In this document: piece by piece, positions 16,415 through 24,127 of the stretch
How the letters are laid out: each line of letters opens with the position of its first letter
Numbering within the stretch: the stretch's first letter is position 1
Source: JAHDCC01 sp964551835
GTDB lineage: Bacteria; Actinomycetota; Acidimicrobiia; Acidimicrobiales; SZUA-35
Length of the DNA: 34,626 nt
Direction of reading: 5' to 3'
NCBI GenBank assembly: GCA_964551835.1
Contig: CAZKEM010000031.1
Span: 1 to 34,626, forward strand
Program-made: the position numbers and the translations under genes
Notes under the pieces: model-generated
The model's input: the letters and a program-made list of their open reading frames with translations, nothing else
Told to the model about the DNA's origin: nothing
Database searches by the model: none

Positions 16415-17151
16415 TTGGCGTCTTGTGCGGTTTGCCTGCGAGTAATGCCAACTATCTCGCCAGTAAATTTTGATGACGGGACTAGCTCGATCAGGCCGTC
16501 GTCGGCTGCGATTTCGACTGCCGTTGGGTGTACGGCAACGACGGTGCCACGAATTCCGACCAACTCGACTTGATCCCCTTCTGAGATGAGGCGTCGAATC
16601 GCTTTTGTGGACGCGACCTCGCTCGCTATACTTCGCCCGCCGAAGCCGATCAGTAAGGTCAGGCTTCCTGCTACGGTGAAGAACAACGCTGCTAGGGCCA
16701 TGTTGACTACGGTCGTGTCGACCCCGATCTGGCGGACGGCCATCAACGAGGCGAACGCAATAATTACGACCTTGACTCCTTGATTCACCTGGAGTCGGGT
16801 CTGAACAGGAAGGCCGGAAATCGTCGGTGCGATGGCGGTTTCCACGATGGCCGACAAAACATTGGCTCCGATCACAATGATGGCTCCGACCATTAGCTTC
16901 GGTAGGAGCGCAATGAAGTCTTTCGGAAGTTGGTCAAGAGCATTCGGATCGATAACGCCTAGAGCGACCACCAGTCCAGTTGCGGCGAAACCCCAAAAGA
17001 CAAGTCCGGACAGTGGTTTCGCCGAATCGCGTAACGCTTGCGGTCGGCCCTCACTACTTAAAGCCGCCCGAACGATCCGTGAGACAAGTGCCCCAAGAAT
17101 CATTCCGCCGGCCAACGCACCTGCAACTACGAGCCAATCAATTCTTGTCAT
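16411..17151 (-). CDS. MscS-like / conserved TM-helix membrane protein
   Basis: This 246-residue protein has four or five membrane segments (about 5-25, 52-70, 83-105, 125-140, 150-170). The helix after the last includes FGGRSIASEVAST, followed by a beta domain (EGDQVELVGIRGTVVAVHPTAVEIAADDGLIELVPSSKF) that matches the MscS middle domain in pattern. It is shorter than full MscS proteins and lacks their C-terminal vestibule. It probably forms or modulates a mechanosensitive pore. It overlaps the end of the anti-sigma gene by 14 bases and so belongs to the sigma operon, which suggests membrane or osmotic stress as the theme. Confidence 0.75.
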   Translation of the reverse strand: MTRIDWLVVAGALAGGMILGALVSRIVRAALSSEGRPQALRDSAKPLSGLVFWGFAATGLVVALGVIDPNALDQLPKDFIALLPKLMVGAIIVIGANVLSAIVETAIAPTISGLPVQTRLQVNQGVKVVIIAFASLMAVRQIGVDTTVVNMALAALFFTVAGSLTLLIGFGGRSIASEVASTKAIRRLISEGDQVELVGIRGTVVAVHPTAVEIAADDGLIELVPSSKFTGEIVGITRRQTAQDAN

Positions 17152-17482
17152 TTGGTGGTTCCTCAGTCAACAATAATTTTGATGTTTCCAAACCTGCGCC
17201 GAACAAATCGGCTATGACGCTCAACATGACGCGTGAATCGAGTCGGGCGGCGACTCGTTGTTCTAGGCGGTCGGTTAGATCTTCTGGGGGGCGAAGTGCG
17301 ACAGCCAATGCATCAGACACACTAGTCGAACCGTCGGCAGAGGGGGAACCTTCGTTCTCTAAACCTTCGAGAGTTTCGGCGCAGTGGTGGCAGGTCGCTA
17401 TATGGGCATCGACGTCGGCTGAACCGCCGCCATCGAGCCAGTCTTGTAGAACTTCAGTTTTGGGGTGACGTCGGAGTTTCAT
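17138..17482 (-). CDS. Zinc-binding (ZAS) anti-sigma factor
   Basis: This 114-residue protein starts at the ATG at 17482, which overlaps the sigma-factor stop as ATGA. The signature HX3CX2C is seen in DAHIATCHHC, close to the N-terminus as in zinc-binding anti-sigma proteins. No membrane segment follows, so it is a soluble type that could respond to redox or to a cytosolic signal. It should bind the ECF sigma factor encoded directly upstream. Confidence 0.8.
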   Translation of the reverse strand: MKLRRHPKTEVLQDWLDGGGSADVDAHIATCHHCAETLEGLENEGSPSADGSTSVSDALAVALRPPEDLTDRLEQRVAARLDSRVMLSVIADLFGAGLETSKLLLTEEPPNDKN

Positions 17483-18093
17483 CCCCACTCCCTCAATGCT
17501 GTACTGAGCCGCCTTCTAGCTCGGAGTAGTCTTGTCTTTACAGTTGGGAGCGGTACATCGAGGATTTCGCTGATCTCGTCGTACGACAACCCTTCGAGCT
17601 CCCGTAGTACCACAATACTTCTAGAAAGGTCATCAAGCAGGTCGAGGGACTGAACAAATTGTGCCACGGTCTCCTTGGCCATCACTTTTGACTCGACTGA
17701 ATCGGATTTTGGCGGAGGATATGTCGAGGAAATGTCGTTGATGAGCGTTGGGTCGGTCACGATGGCTTTTCTTGACCGCAGCACCGATATTGCGGTGTTG
17801 TGGGTAATTCGAAGAAGCCAACCCCTCATTGAGCCGTCGCCTCTAAAGCTCGGTAGGGCGAGCCAGGCTTTAACCATTGCCTCTTGGGCGATATCTTCGG
17901 CGAGGGCGCGATCTCGCGCCACCGATAATGCGAGTCGATAAACCGAGTCGCCATGGTCCTCGACGAGTTGACGGAGAAGGTCGGGGTCGGAAGGGTTTTC
18001 GGAGGCAGGCTCCGCTTTTGGGCTATTAACCGCCATGAAACCCACTACGGGATCGCCTACGCGGCACTTTTGGGGTGCCTCTGCTAGCTTCAT
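17479..18093 (-). CDS. ECF-family RNA polymerase sigma factor
   Basis: This 204-residue protein has region 2 (YRLALSVARDRALAEDIAQEAMVKAWLALPSFRGDGSMRGWLLRITHN) and region 4 (LDDLSRSIVVLRELEGLSYDEISEILDVPLPTVKTRLLRARRRL). The segment between them is about 40 residues, rich in Ser/Pro/Lys. The ATG at 18093 has no clear ribosome site; a second in-frame ATG at 18036 (MAVNSPKAEP) is possible and would remove a non-conserved N-terminus. It is first in an operon with its anti-sigma and an MscS-like protein. Confidence 0.92.
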   Translation of the reverse strand: MKLAEAPQKCRVGDPVVGFMAVNSPKAEPASENPSDPDLLRQLVEDHGDSVYRLALSVARDRALAEDIAQEAMVKAWLALPSFRGDGSMRGWLLRITHNTAISVLRSRKAIVTDPTLINDISSTYPPPKSDSVESKVMAKETVAQFVQSLDLLDDLSRSIVVLRELEGLSYDEISEILDVPLPTVKTRLLRARRRLSTALREWG

Positions 18094-18161
18094 AGTTCAT
18101 TGACGTTTCTTATCGTAGGAGAGTCGCGAAGCTTTGAGCAAAAATGCGATCGAAAACGTAA

Positions 18162-18190
18162 TGTCGAGAAATCTGAATTTTCTCGCGACA
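18162..18190. promoter_or_regulatory. Bulged inverted repeat between sigma factor and divergent channel-like gene
   Basis: TGTCG-AGAAA (18162-18171) and TTTCT-CG-CGACA (18179-18190) are complementary except for an extra CG in the second arm. The hexamer TCGCGA also occurs at 18124-18129. The element lies about 70 bases from each start codon and could be an operator or part of an ECF-type promoter for both directions. Confidence 0.35.
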
Positions 18191-18258
18191 AAACCGATGG
18201 GAGGGACGTCTAACCTTCAGACCCAGACACGCTGGGCATTACCACAGGGAGCGGAACA

Positions 18259-18963
18259 ATGGATCAAGTCGCCGAAAGCACAGTAGATTGGAAAAGCTCA
18301 ATCACTGACATGTTGACGGTTGTGGCTGAATTCTTACCCAAACTGTTGATGTTCGTAATAATACTTCTCATCGGTTTCTTCATCGCAAAGCAGATTCGCA
18401 AACTTGTGGCAAAGGGCTTGCGGAAAGTCAACTTTGACGCCTACATCGACAAGGCCGGCCTCGGAGCACCGCTAGAACGAGCTGGTTTTGCTGATTCAGG
18501 CAACTTTGTAGCCAAATTATTCTACTACATCATCGCACTCACAACCCTTAAAGTAGCCTTTGACGCTCTTGGAATCGTCGCTCTTTCGGAGCCGCTCGAT
18601 AGCTTAATTGCTTTCATCCCTCGAGTCATTGTCGCAATTATCTTGGTGATCGTAGGTGGAATTATTGCCAACGTCGTCGGCGACATCGTTAGTGCTGCGA
18701 CTGAAGGTCAGTCATTCGGACACTTAGTGACTAAAGCTGCAGTGTTTGGAGTTTGGTTCATCTTCGGGTTTGCGGCGTTCGACGAACTCGGCATTGCCTC
18801 TGATATTGTCAACACGCTCTTCACTGCAGTGGTTGGCAGCCTGAGCGCAATCATGATTATTAAGTTCGGCGTCGGCGGTATATGGTCCGCCCGTGACCGT
18901 TTCTGGCCAAACGTTTACGACTCTGTTGCCGGGTCGGAACAAGCTCAGGGAGACGTGCAGTAG
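18259..18963 (+). CDS. Conserved TM-helix (MscS-related, CmpX-like) membrane protein
   Basis: This 234-residue protein has four or five membrane segments. It begins with a hydrophilic stretch and then LPKLLMFVIILLIGFFIAKQIRKLVAKGLRKVNFDAYIDKAGL, the repeated TM-helix unit. A second copy-like segment is IPRVIVAIILVIVGGIIANVVGDIVSAAT. There is no MscS beta domain. AGGGAG at 18245-18250 is a good ribosome site. It is divergent from the sigma operon, which ends in a distant relative, so both are likely part of one stress response. It is followed by a strong terminator. Confidence 0.8.
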   Translation: MDQVAESTVDWKSSITDMLTVVAEFLPKLLMFVIILLIGFFIAKQIRKLVAKGLRKVNFDAYIDKAGLGAPLERAGFADSGNFVAKLFYYIIALTTLKVAFDALGIVALSEPLDSLIAFIPRVIVAIILVIVGGIIANVVGDIVSAATEGQSFGHLVTKAAVFGVWFIFGFAAFDELGIASDIVNTLFTAVVGSLSAIMIIKFGVGGIWSARDRFWPNVYDSVAGSEQAQGDVQ

Positions 18964-19013
18964 CGTCCAAATTCGCCCCTGGATTTCGGACCCTCAGCCG
19001 ATCTAGGGGTCAT

Positions 19014-19049
19014 GGGGCAAGGCCATTTTGGGCGATCTGGCCTTGCCCC
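19014..19049 (+). terminator. Terminator after TM-helix channel-like gene
   Basis: GGGGCAAGGCCA (19014-19025) and TGGCCTTGCCCC (19038-19049) form a perfect 12-base stem with a 12-base loop, followed by GGTTTCGTTTC. It lies about 50 bases after the stop of the plus-strand gene. Confidence 0.75.
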
Positions 19050-19118
19050 GGTTTCGTTTCTACTCAACGACGAGTAGGAAGTTCTCAAGAAGTGGATCCC
19101 TCAGTCCGCCTTGGGAAT

Positions 19119-19160
19119 GTCAGAGCCGGGAGGTTCTTGGGCGATCAGCCTGGCTCTGAC
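19119..19160. other. Second stem-loop, GTCAGAGCC / GGCTCTGAC
   Basis: GTCAGAGCCGGG (19119-19130) pairs with CCTGGCTCTGAC (19149-19160) with one mismatch. The loop contains TTGGGCGATC as in the preceding terminator. No T-run follows on either strand. Confidence 0.45.
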
Positions 19161-19187
19161 TACCTCGCATAGCTAGAACTGGTGGTC

Positions 19188-19220
19188 TGTTGCGCATCGG
19201 GCGATGCAAATACGCAACAG
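19188..19220 (-). terminator. Stem-loop just after the EEP gene, possible terminator
   Basis: CTGTTGCG (19188-19195) pairs with CGCAACAG (19213-19220), and GCATC/GATGC can form an alternative inner stem. It begins 21 bases past the stop of the minus-strand gene, the right place for a terminator, but it lacks a clear U-tract. Confidence 0.4.
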
Positions 19221-19241
19221 GCCATCAGGTGTTTTGGAGGT

Positions 19242-20237
19242 CTAGTATCGGATCGCCAGGCTGGCGTACGGGGCAGCGTGGTCTGAAGGCCACAGCCCGG
19301 AACGTGTTCTGTCGGGTTGGGAGTCCCCTAAGATCTGTACTTCCGATTGGATCTGTCTAGCACCTGGGGCTCGAACAACGATGTGGTCGATGTGTTGATC
19401 GAGTTGGCTGACTTCGTTGTTGACCGTCTCGATTTGGCAGCACGTCTGTGCCGGTTCTTGGTGGCCGGCAAGCTCCCAAGCATTATCGAAGCCGGCGTCT
19501 GCCAACGTTCTGTAGGTCGGCTCATCAACTTCACTGTTTAGATCTCCAACAACTACGACAGGCCGCGTTTCCACCGCGAGGATTTCGACGAGTTCGGCGA
19601 CTTGCGCTTCCTGGCAGACGACTGGGTCATCGCAAACCACGCAAGGCGTGTTCTGCGTCTCGAAGTGCGTGTTGACGAAACGTAAGTGGCCGCCGTTCAC
19701 TACGGCGTCTACCGAAGTGTAGCTGCGCGGAAAAGTAAGTTCTTCGCTCCCGAACGGAATCTTGGCTCTAGCGGAATAGTTTCTTCCAATCGGGTTTGAA
19801 ATGTCGGTTGTTTCGGTTCGGTACAAGATCGCGTCTCGGACAGTAATAGACGCAGTCAGACCTTGACCGAGGGTAAGACTGCCGTCGAAATTGTTGACGG
19901 TCACTCCGACTTCGTACGAGAGGCCTTGTTCCTTGAGGGCTTGCAGTAGGGTAGTGAGGTAGTCGAGGTCCATAGTCTTTGTGCCGTTTGCGTCGACTTG
20001 GGCGATCTTGGCTACTTCTTGTAGACCGATGAGATCTGGCTCTGTCCGCCCTATCTGGCTAGCGATTTGTTCAGAACGCTCCGGGAAGTTCGTCTGTCGA
20101 ACTGTGTCGACAACGTCTCGAGGGTTTTCTCCGGCGATCAGTCGGAAGATGTTGGCGCCGACATACAAGTTCTGAGACATAACTTCTACTTGTACGTCGT
20201 TCTGGTAATTTGAGGCTGATTCAATAACTGAAGACAT
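19242..20237 (-). CDS. Endonuclease/exonuclease/phosphatase (EEP) family protein
   Basis: This 331-residue protein has the full set of catalytic signatures of the DNase I-like fold: N23 (SQNLYVG), E74 (GLQEV), H191 (VNTHFE), D232/N234 (VVGDLNS), D284 (HIDHI) and D319/H320 (WPSDHA). Members hydrolyse phosphodiester bonds in nucleic acids, phosphoinositides or sphingomyelin, and the substrate cannot be read. No signal peptide is visible from the ATG at 20237. Five cysteines are clustered at 199, 202, 208, 266 and 267, unusual for a bacterial EEP protein and possibly a metal site or disulphides. It stands alone, divergent from the AEC transporter, with an AT-rich promoter region. Confidence 0.88.
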   Translation of the reverse strand: MSSVIESASNYQNDVQVEVMSQNLYVGANIFRLIAGENPRDVVDTVRQTNFPERSEQIASQIGRTEPDLIGLQEVAKIAQVDANGTKTMDLDYLTTLLQALKEQGLSYEVGVTVNNFDGSLTLGQGLTASITVRDAILYRTETTDISNPIGRNYSARAKIPFGSEELTFPRSYTSVDAVVNGGHLRFVNTHFETQNTPCVVCDDPVVCQEAQVAELVEILAVETRPVVVVGDLNSEVDEPTYRTLADAGFDNAWELAGHQEPAQTCCQIETVNNEVSQLDQHIDHIVVRAPGARQIQSEVQILGDSQPDRTRSGLWPSDHAAPYASLAIRY

Positions 20238-20404
20238 CTTTCTACTCTAAAATATCTAGTTATAATTTCAACTATCTAAATAGACCAAAATTGTTGTCTG
20301 TTGGCGGTCACCGACACTCAAGAACGCCGAGCGTTTTCGGATAGCCACAGTCGAGGCGTGCAAATCACAAGCGGTCTCCTGTTTGAAGATAGAATCGTGA
20401 ATCT
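20238..20404. promoter_or_regulatory. AT-rich divergent promoter region
   Basis: The region between the divergent EEP and AEC genes has an AT-rich core (20248-20292) with TATAAC on the minus strand and the inverted pair TAGTT / AACTA around it. It probably carries the EEP promoter. The plus-strand side is less clear. Confidence 0.4.
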
Positions 20405-21310
20405 GTGGTAGTAGTCGAGTTACTAGTCAATGTCATGGGTCCAGTGGTCCTGATGGTCGTCTTGGGGTGGCTGGCCGGAAGTCGCATGGAGTTCGACGTT
20501 CCGACGTTATCGAGACTGGCGTTTTGGGTCTTGGGTCCGATCTTTGTGCTTGACGTCTTCGCCAACGCAGAACTCGACACATCGACGGTAGTCAAGCTCA
20601 CGGTCGGCGGTCTCGCGGCGATGGCCATCGGTGGCGTCGTTACGTATGGCTTAGCTCGGAGTCTCAACGTCACGCCATCGCGCACCAAAGCTGCCGCGAT
20701 GACGAGCACATATGGCAACGTCGGCAATGCTGGATTGGCGATATGCGCCTTTGCCTTCGGCGACGATGCCGTCCCAGCGGCCGCTGTCTTAATGATTGTG
20801 GTCAACACCACCGGAATCTTCACCGGTGTTGCGCTAGCGTCGGCTCAAACCAGTGGAATCGGTTCAGCTATGCGACGTTCATTGTTCACCCCAATGACCA
20901 TAGCGGCGGTTATCGCGATGGCATTGAACGTCGCCAGTTGGGAATTTCCACTCGCCCTTGATCGGGCGATCTCAATCGCCGGCGGTGCCCTCATCCCGCT
21001 GATGCTTATTACTCTTGGGCTTCAACTCGCAGGCAATTTTAAGCTGGAGGTTAACACCGACTTGGGTATCGTTATCGGCGTCAAGCTGATATTGGTACCG
21101 CTGGCGGCCGCAGGGGTTGGGTACCTAATCGGTCTTCGAAACCAAGACCTTGGTGTCCTCGTTATTCAAAGTTGTATGCCGCCAGCAGTCTTTACAGCAG
21201 TCGTTGCGCTCGAGTTCGACCTTGAACCCGAACGCGTCACCAGGACCGTCCTCAGCGCAACGTTGATTGCGCTCATGACAATCCCCGCCGCGCTCTTAAT
21301 AGTGGGTTAG
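20405..21310 (+). CDS. AEC-family (auxin efflux carrier-like) transporter
   Basis: This 301-residue protein has about ten membrane segments. It matches bacterial AEC proteins: the N-terminal GPVVLMVVLGWLAG, the conserved TSTYGNVGNAGLAICAFAFG crossover motif and the C-terminal LGVLVIQSCMPPAVFTAVVALEFDLEPERVTRTVLSATL. Characterised bacterial members carry malate, malonate or other organic acids. The actual substrate is unknown. The GTG at 20405 is the likely start; the ATG at 20435 is possible but would cut the first helix. Confidence 0.9.
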   Translation: MVVVELLVNVMGPVVLMVVLGWLAGSRMEFDVPTLSRLAFWVLGPIFVLDVFANAELDTSTVVKLTVGGLAAMAIGGVVTYGLARSLNVTPSRTKAAAMTSTYGNVGNAGLAICAFAFGDDAVPAAAVLMIVVNTTGIFTGVALASAQTSGIGSAMRRSLFTPMTIAAVIAMALNVASWEFPLALDRAISIAGGALIPLMLITLGLQLAGNFKLEVNTDLGIVIGVKLILVPLAAAGVGYLIGLRNQDLGVLVIQSCMPPAVFTAVVALEFDLEPERVTRTVLSATLIALMTIPAALLIVG

Positions 21311-21336
21311 TCGGAAGGTGCGGGCGCGGTCAGCGG

Positions 21337-23106
21337 TTAGCCGACTGTGACTGAGCCACAGCTGGTGTCGGACGAACCGTTGCGGTCCCATAGCCTAATC
21401 TCGTAGGAGTAATTCCCGGGTGTTAGGTTGGTGTCGGCAAACGACGATACGCCTTCGGCCGGCGTGTTACGCCAAGCGTCGTTGCGTCGAAGAATTTCTC
21501 TGCCGTCGTCGAAACCGCTCCAAGTAACGGTTACATCATTACCGGCTAGGGTAATCGAACATGTTGGTTGGTCGTTCCCGCCGACGATGATGGTCCCGCA
21601 GTTGGTGTCGGTAAATTGACCGCCTGCAAGCCATGTCCGTAGCTGGTAGTTGTGCGTTCCCGGATCGCTGGTGTGTGTGTAAGAGGTGCTGTCAGCTGTT
21701 GGAGACCTTAGCCAAGCATCGTTGCGCCGGAGGATCTCTCTAGCGGCGGTGTCGTCCCAGGTGACGGTAACTTCAGAGCCGTTTGTTGTTACCGAACACG
21801 GGTTACCTGGAATGTCGACGGTCAAGTCGAGCGTGCCGCAATCAATGTCGGTGTAATCGTCATTGATCCAGTTTCTGATGCTGTAGGTAACCACGGCCTG
21901 TGGCGGGTCGGTGTCGGTGTAGCTCGTTGCGTTAGTTGGGGAGGAGGCAAGGTAGGAGTCGTCGCGACGTATGATGTCGCGTCCGTCGGTAGGGTCCCAG
22001 GTTAGTTCTACCGTGTCGTTGACGACCGTAGCCTTGCAGGTTAGGCCGTTGTCTTCAGGTGGTGGAGGGGGCGGCGGTCCGTCGCCTCCAAATACAGGGT
22101 CATTGAGAAGACCTTGGTATGCGTCGAGCGTCTCAGGGCTAGAGTCGACCCACCACTCACATGGCGTTTCTTCGTCGGGGTGGCGAGCGTTGAAGGCCAC
22201 GAACGCGACCATCTGGGACCATTCAGGTTGACGGGTCAGGCGTCGGATTTCGTTGACCCACTCGGCTTTGCGTCCACTGTCGTTTGGGTCCTCGGCGCTT
22301 CCGAACTCGGCGGCGACAAGCCCTTTGTCGGGATGCAGAGCTGCGAAGTCACGTACCGGAGTCATGAGCGTCTCGAACGATTTCCATGGCGTGGTGACGT
22401 CAAGACGGCAGTCGGTCCAGTTGTATGGGTCTGCGCCGATGTGGTCAACCCAGTCATCTCCCGGGTACCATTTTTGAGCGTAGCGTCGGTCGTCGGGAGT
22501 TCGTGAGAACGCAAATGCGGTCATCACCCAGAGGTGCTCGACGTTGTCGGCTCCTTCTTCTTCGAAGACGTCTACCACATGACGCCAGGCTGCGATGAAC
22601 TCTGCGTCGGTGCCCATCGCCAAGTTGTGGGTGGTTTCTGGCTCGTGAGTAAACGTGAACCATACTGGAACACCGAGGTCTGCAATGTCTCGGGCCCACG
22701 TCCGGAGTTCGGTATCGAGGTCAGACCCAGGAGCCGCAGTTGCTATGTCGTTCCATCGGATCGGAGTACCGTTTGGTCGGCGAGGAACGAGACTAATATG
22801 GGGCATTGAACCTTCGGCAATCGTCCAGTCGACTAGCGGATCGCCAACGACTGACTCCTCCCAGCGGAAGTAACGCCGAATGATGCCGAGATCACCTCCA
22901 AGGGTGTCTTGAAGATCGATCGCTGCTTCGACTCGAGTTTGGTCGCCTCGTCGAGACGGGTGGGCCCCGAACAGAATCGGTTCGGGTTCGGCGGCCGCCG
23001 CCGGAGCAGCCGAGAACGTAACCAGCGAAAGTGCGGTGAAGGCTAGGCTAAGCGCTATTGTTAGCACGCGTGGCAGCGGTACTTGAGTCGATGAAGTCTG
23101 TTTCAT
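21337..23106 (-). CDS. Secreted GH26-like glycoside hydrolase with three C-terminal repeats
   Basis: 589 residues from the ATG at 23106, supported by a TAGGAGA ribosome site; an upstream in-frame start is not. A Sec signal peptide (about 1-39, APAAAA cleavage) leads to a TIM-barrel-like domain (about 42-360). E155 in TFTHEPE and E267 in VAAEFGS occupy the acid/base and nucleophile positions of the GH26 mannanase/xylanase clan. A poly-proline linker follows, then three repeats of about 75 residues, each with an I(I/L)RR(D/N)D core, a paired N- and C-terminal cysteine and a fibronectin-III-like strand pattern. These are probably carbohydrate-binding or spacer modules. It likely cuts an extracellular polysaccharide. 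Substrate unknown. Confidence 0.78.
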   Translation of the reverse strand: MKQTSSTQVPLPRVLTIALSLAFTALSLVTFSAAPAAAAEPEPILFGAHPSRRGDQTRVEAAIDLQDTLGGDLGIIRRYFRWEESVVGDPLVDWTIAEGSMPHISLVPRRPNGTPIRWNDIATAAPGSDLDTELRTWARDIADLGVPVWFTFTHEPETTHNLAMGTDAEFIAAWRHVVDVFEEEGADNVEHLWVMTAFAFSRTPDDRRYAQKWYPGDDWVDHIGADPYNWTDCRLDVTTPWKSFETLMTPVRDFAALHPDKGLVAAEFGSAEDPNDSGRKAEWVNEIRRLTRQPEWSQMVAFVAFNARHPDEETPCEWWVDSSPETLDAYQGLLNDPVFGGDGPPPPPPPEDNGLTCKATVVNDTVELTWDPTDGRDIIRRDDSYLASSPTNATSYTDTDPPQAVVTYSIRNWINDDYTDIDCGTLDLTVDIPGNPCSVTTNGSEVTVTWDDTAAREILRRNDAWLRSPTADSTSYTHTSDPGTHNYQLRTWLAGGQFTDTNCGTIIVGGNDQPTCSITLAGNDVTVTWSGFDDGREILRRNDAWRNTPAEGVSSFADTNLTPGNYSYEIRLWDRNGSSDTSCGSVTVG

Positions 23107-23249
23107 ATCTTCTCCTAAGTACTGGACAGTACACATGGGTGACCTAGATGTATAGGGCAACTTCGCCGTTTGGGAAGCATTTCCTATTTATGTCGTGTTC
23201 TGTTGGGCCACTTACCCATGCGATCCGCTCCAGAAGGGTCTACTGGTTG

Positions 23250-23936
23250 TCAGCGGTGTAACCGATACTCGACACCCGCCCGCGTTCGCTGGATCTCGTC
23301 GATCAGGCCGGCCTCACGGAAACAATAGGCTAGTTTTTGGGCGTCGCTCCGAGAAATCTTGCCATTCGAAGCGATGTCTGCGGTGGTGAATGTCTCCTGT
23401 AGTGCGTCGGGTAAAAGGCTTAGGAGATCGTCGACCTGTTCAAAATGGTAGGTGTCGACTATCCGTTGTAGGTGGCGGTCGACGGTTCGGTAGCCACCTC
23501 GACGTCGTCGCAATTTCGGATCAAATTCCTGTTTTTTGATTACGTCGACCAAGACGATGTCGAGCGTTAAATTTGGGTGGTCGAGCAAGGTTGGAATGCT
23601 GACAAGTTCGGAAAACAGGGAGTAGATTGAACCCTTTTTGGGTGACTTTCGGGGTTTAGTATCGCGCCGTTCAAGGGTCGAGGTTACCGCTATCGGGTGG
23701 ATGAGCAGCATCCGATGTTCTTCGAGGAGCGCATCGAGTTTGTTCCCCATCGCGCCGAACGACCCGGTTTGTATTTCCAACAGCAACTCGTCTGGTTCGC
23801 CGAAGTCACGGACTACATCGATCACAAAATTTCCTAGAGGGACTTCGAACCGATCGCCGGGGAGTGAGTAGTGGTGCTTTAACGCGGCGTGGAGGGAACC
23901 TTCGTTGAGCGTCCCAATAAAGGGCTGTGTTGGCAT
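23250..23936 (-). CDS. Predicted PD-(D/E)XK-type nuclease with C-terminal helical/wHTH region
   Basis: I do not recognise a named family for this 228-residue protein. The N-terminal half reads like a PD-(D/E)XK core: E12 in a helix (NEGSLHAAL), a strand with D40 (NFVIDVV), then E54-x-Q56 on the next strand (ELLLEIQTGSFGAM), followed by a helix with K66 (NKLDALLEEHRMLLIHPI). A Q in place of the usual K is known in some lineages. The middle is basic (RRDTKPRKSPKKG, KLRRRRGGYR). The C-terminal 70 residues (DIASNGKISRSDAQKLAYCFREAGLIDEIQRTRAGVEYRL) look like a winged helix. It is 144 bases upstream of the glycosidase gene, with no evident functional link. Confidence 0.55.
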   Translation of the reverse strand: MPTQPFIGTLNEGSLHAALKHHYSLPGDRFEVPLGNFVIDVVRDFGEPDELLLEIQTGSFGAMGNKLDALLEEHRMLLIHPIAVTSTLERRDTKPRKSPKKGSIYSLFSELVSIPTLLDHPNLTLDIVLVDVIKKQEFDPKLRRRRGGYRTVDRHLQRIVDTYHFEQVDDLLSLLPDALQETFTTADIASNGKISRSDAQKLAYCFREAGLIDEIQRTRAGVEYRLHR

Positions 23937-24064
23937 CTTTGTTCTACCTCCCGGGGATTAGGCCATGATATTCAGTGACGGTCCCGTTGTCGTAGTTCAG
24001 CGGATCTGCGGATTCCGGTTCTGAACACTAGTGGTCTCGGCGCCTGGGGGTCGATGGAACTATG

Positions 24065-24099
24065 AAGAAGGCTGGTGAGGTATCCTCACCAGCCTTCTT
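24065..24099 (-). terminator. Long perfect hairpin after the cupin lipoprotein gene
   Basis: AAGAAGGCTGGTGAGG (24065-24080) pairs perfectly with CCTCACCAGCCTTCTT (24084-24099) across a three-base loop. It lies 29 bases after the stop of the minus-strand lipoprotein gene, so it very probably ends that transcript. The stem ends in T-rich CTTCTT in both directions. Confidence 0.75.
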
Positions 24100-24127
24100 G
24101 CCGTTACAAAGTCCCCTGTCTGAAGGT

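Larger units (their letters stand above)
18964..19241. other. Intergenic region holding three hairpins between convergent genes
   Basis: No gene is seen. A terminator (19014-19049) and two further stem-loops (19119-19160, 19188-19220) lie in a row. The loops of the first two share TTGGGCGATC, and the third contains GGGCGATG. Confidence 0.5.

Noticed and set aside
23981..24050. tRNA-like words (GTAGTTCAG and GGTTCTGAA)
   Set aside because: No acceptor stem or correctly spaced T-arm/anticodon arm can be formed.
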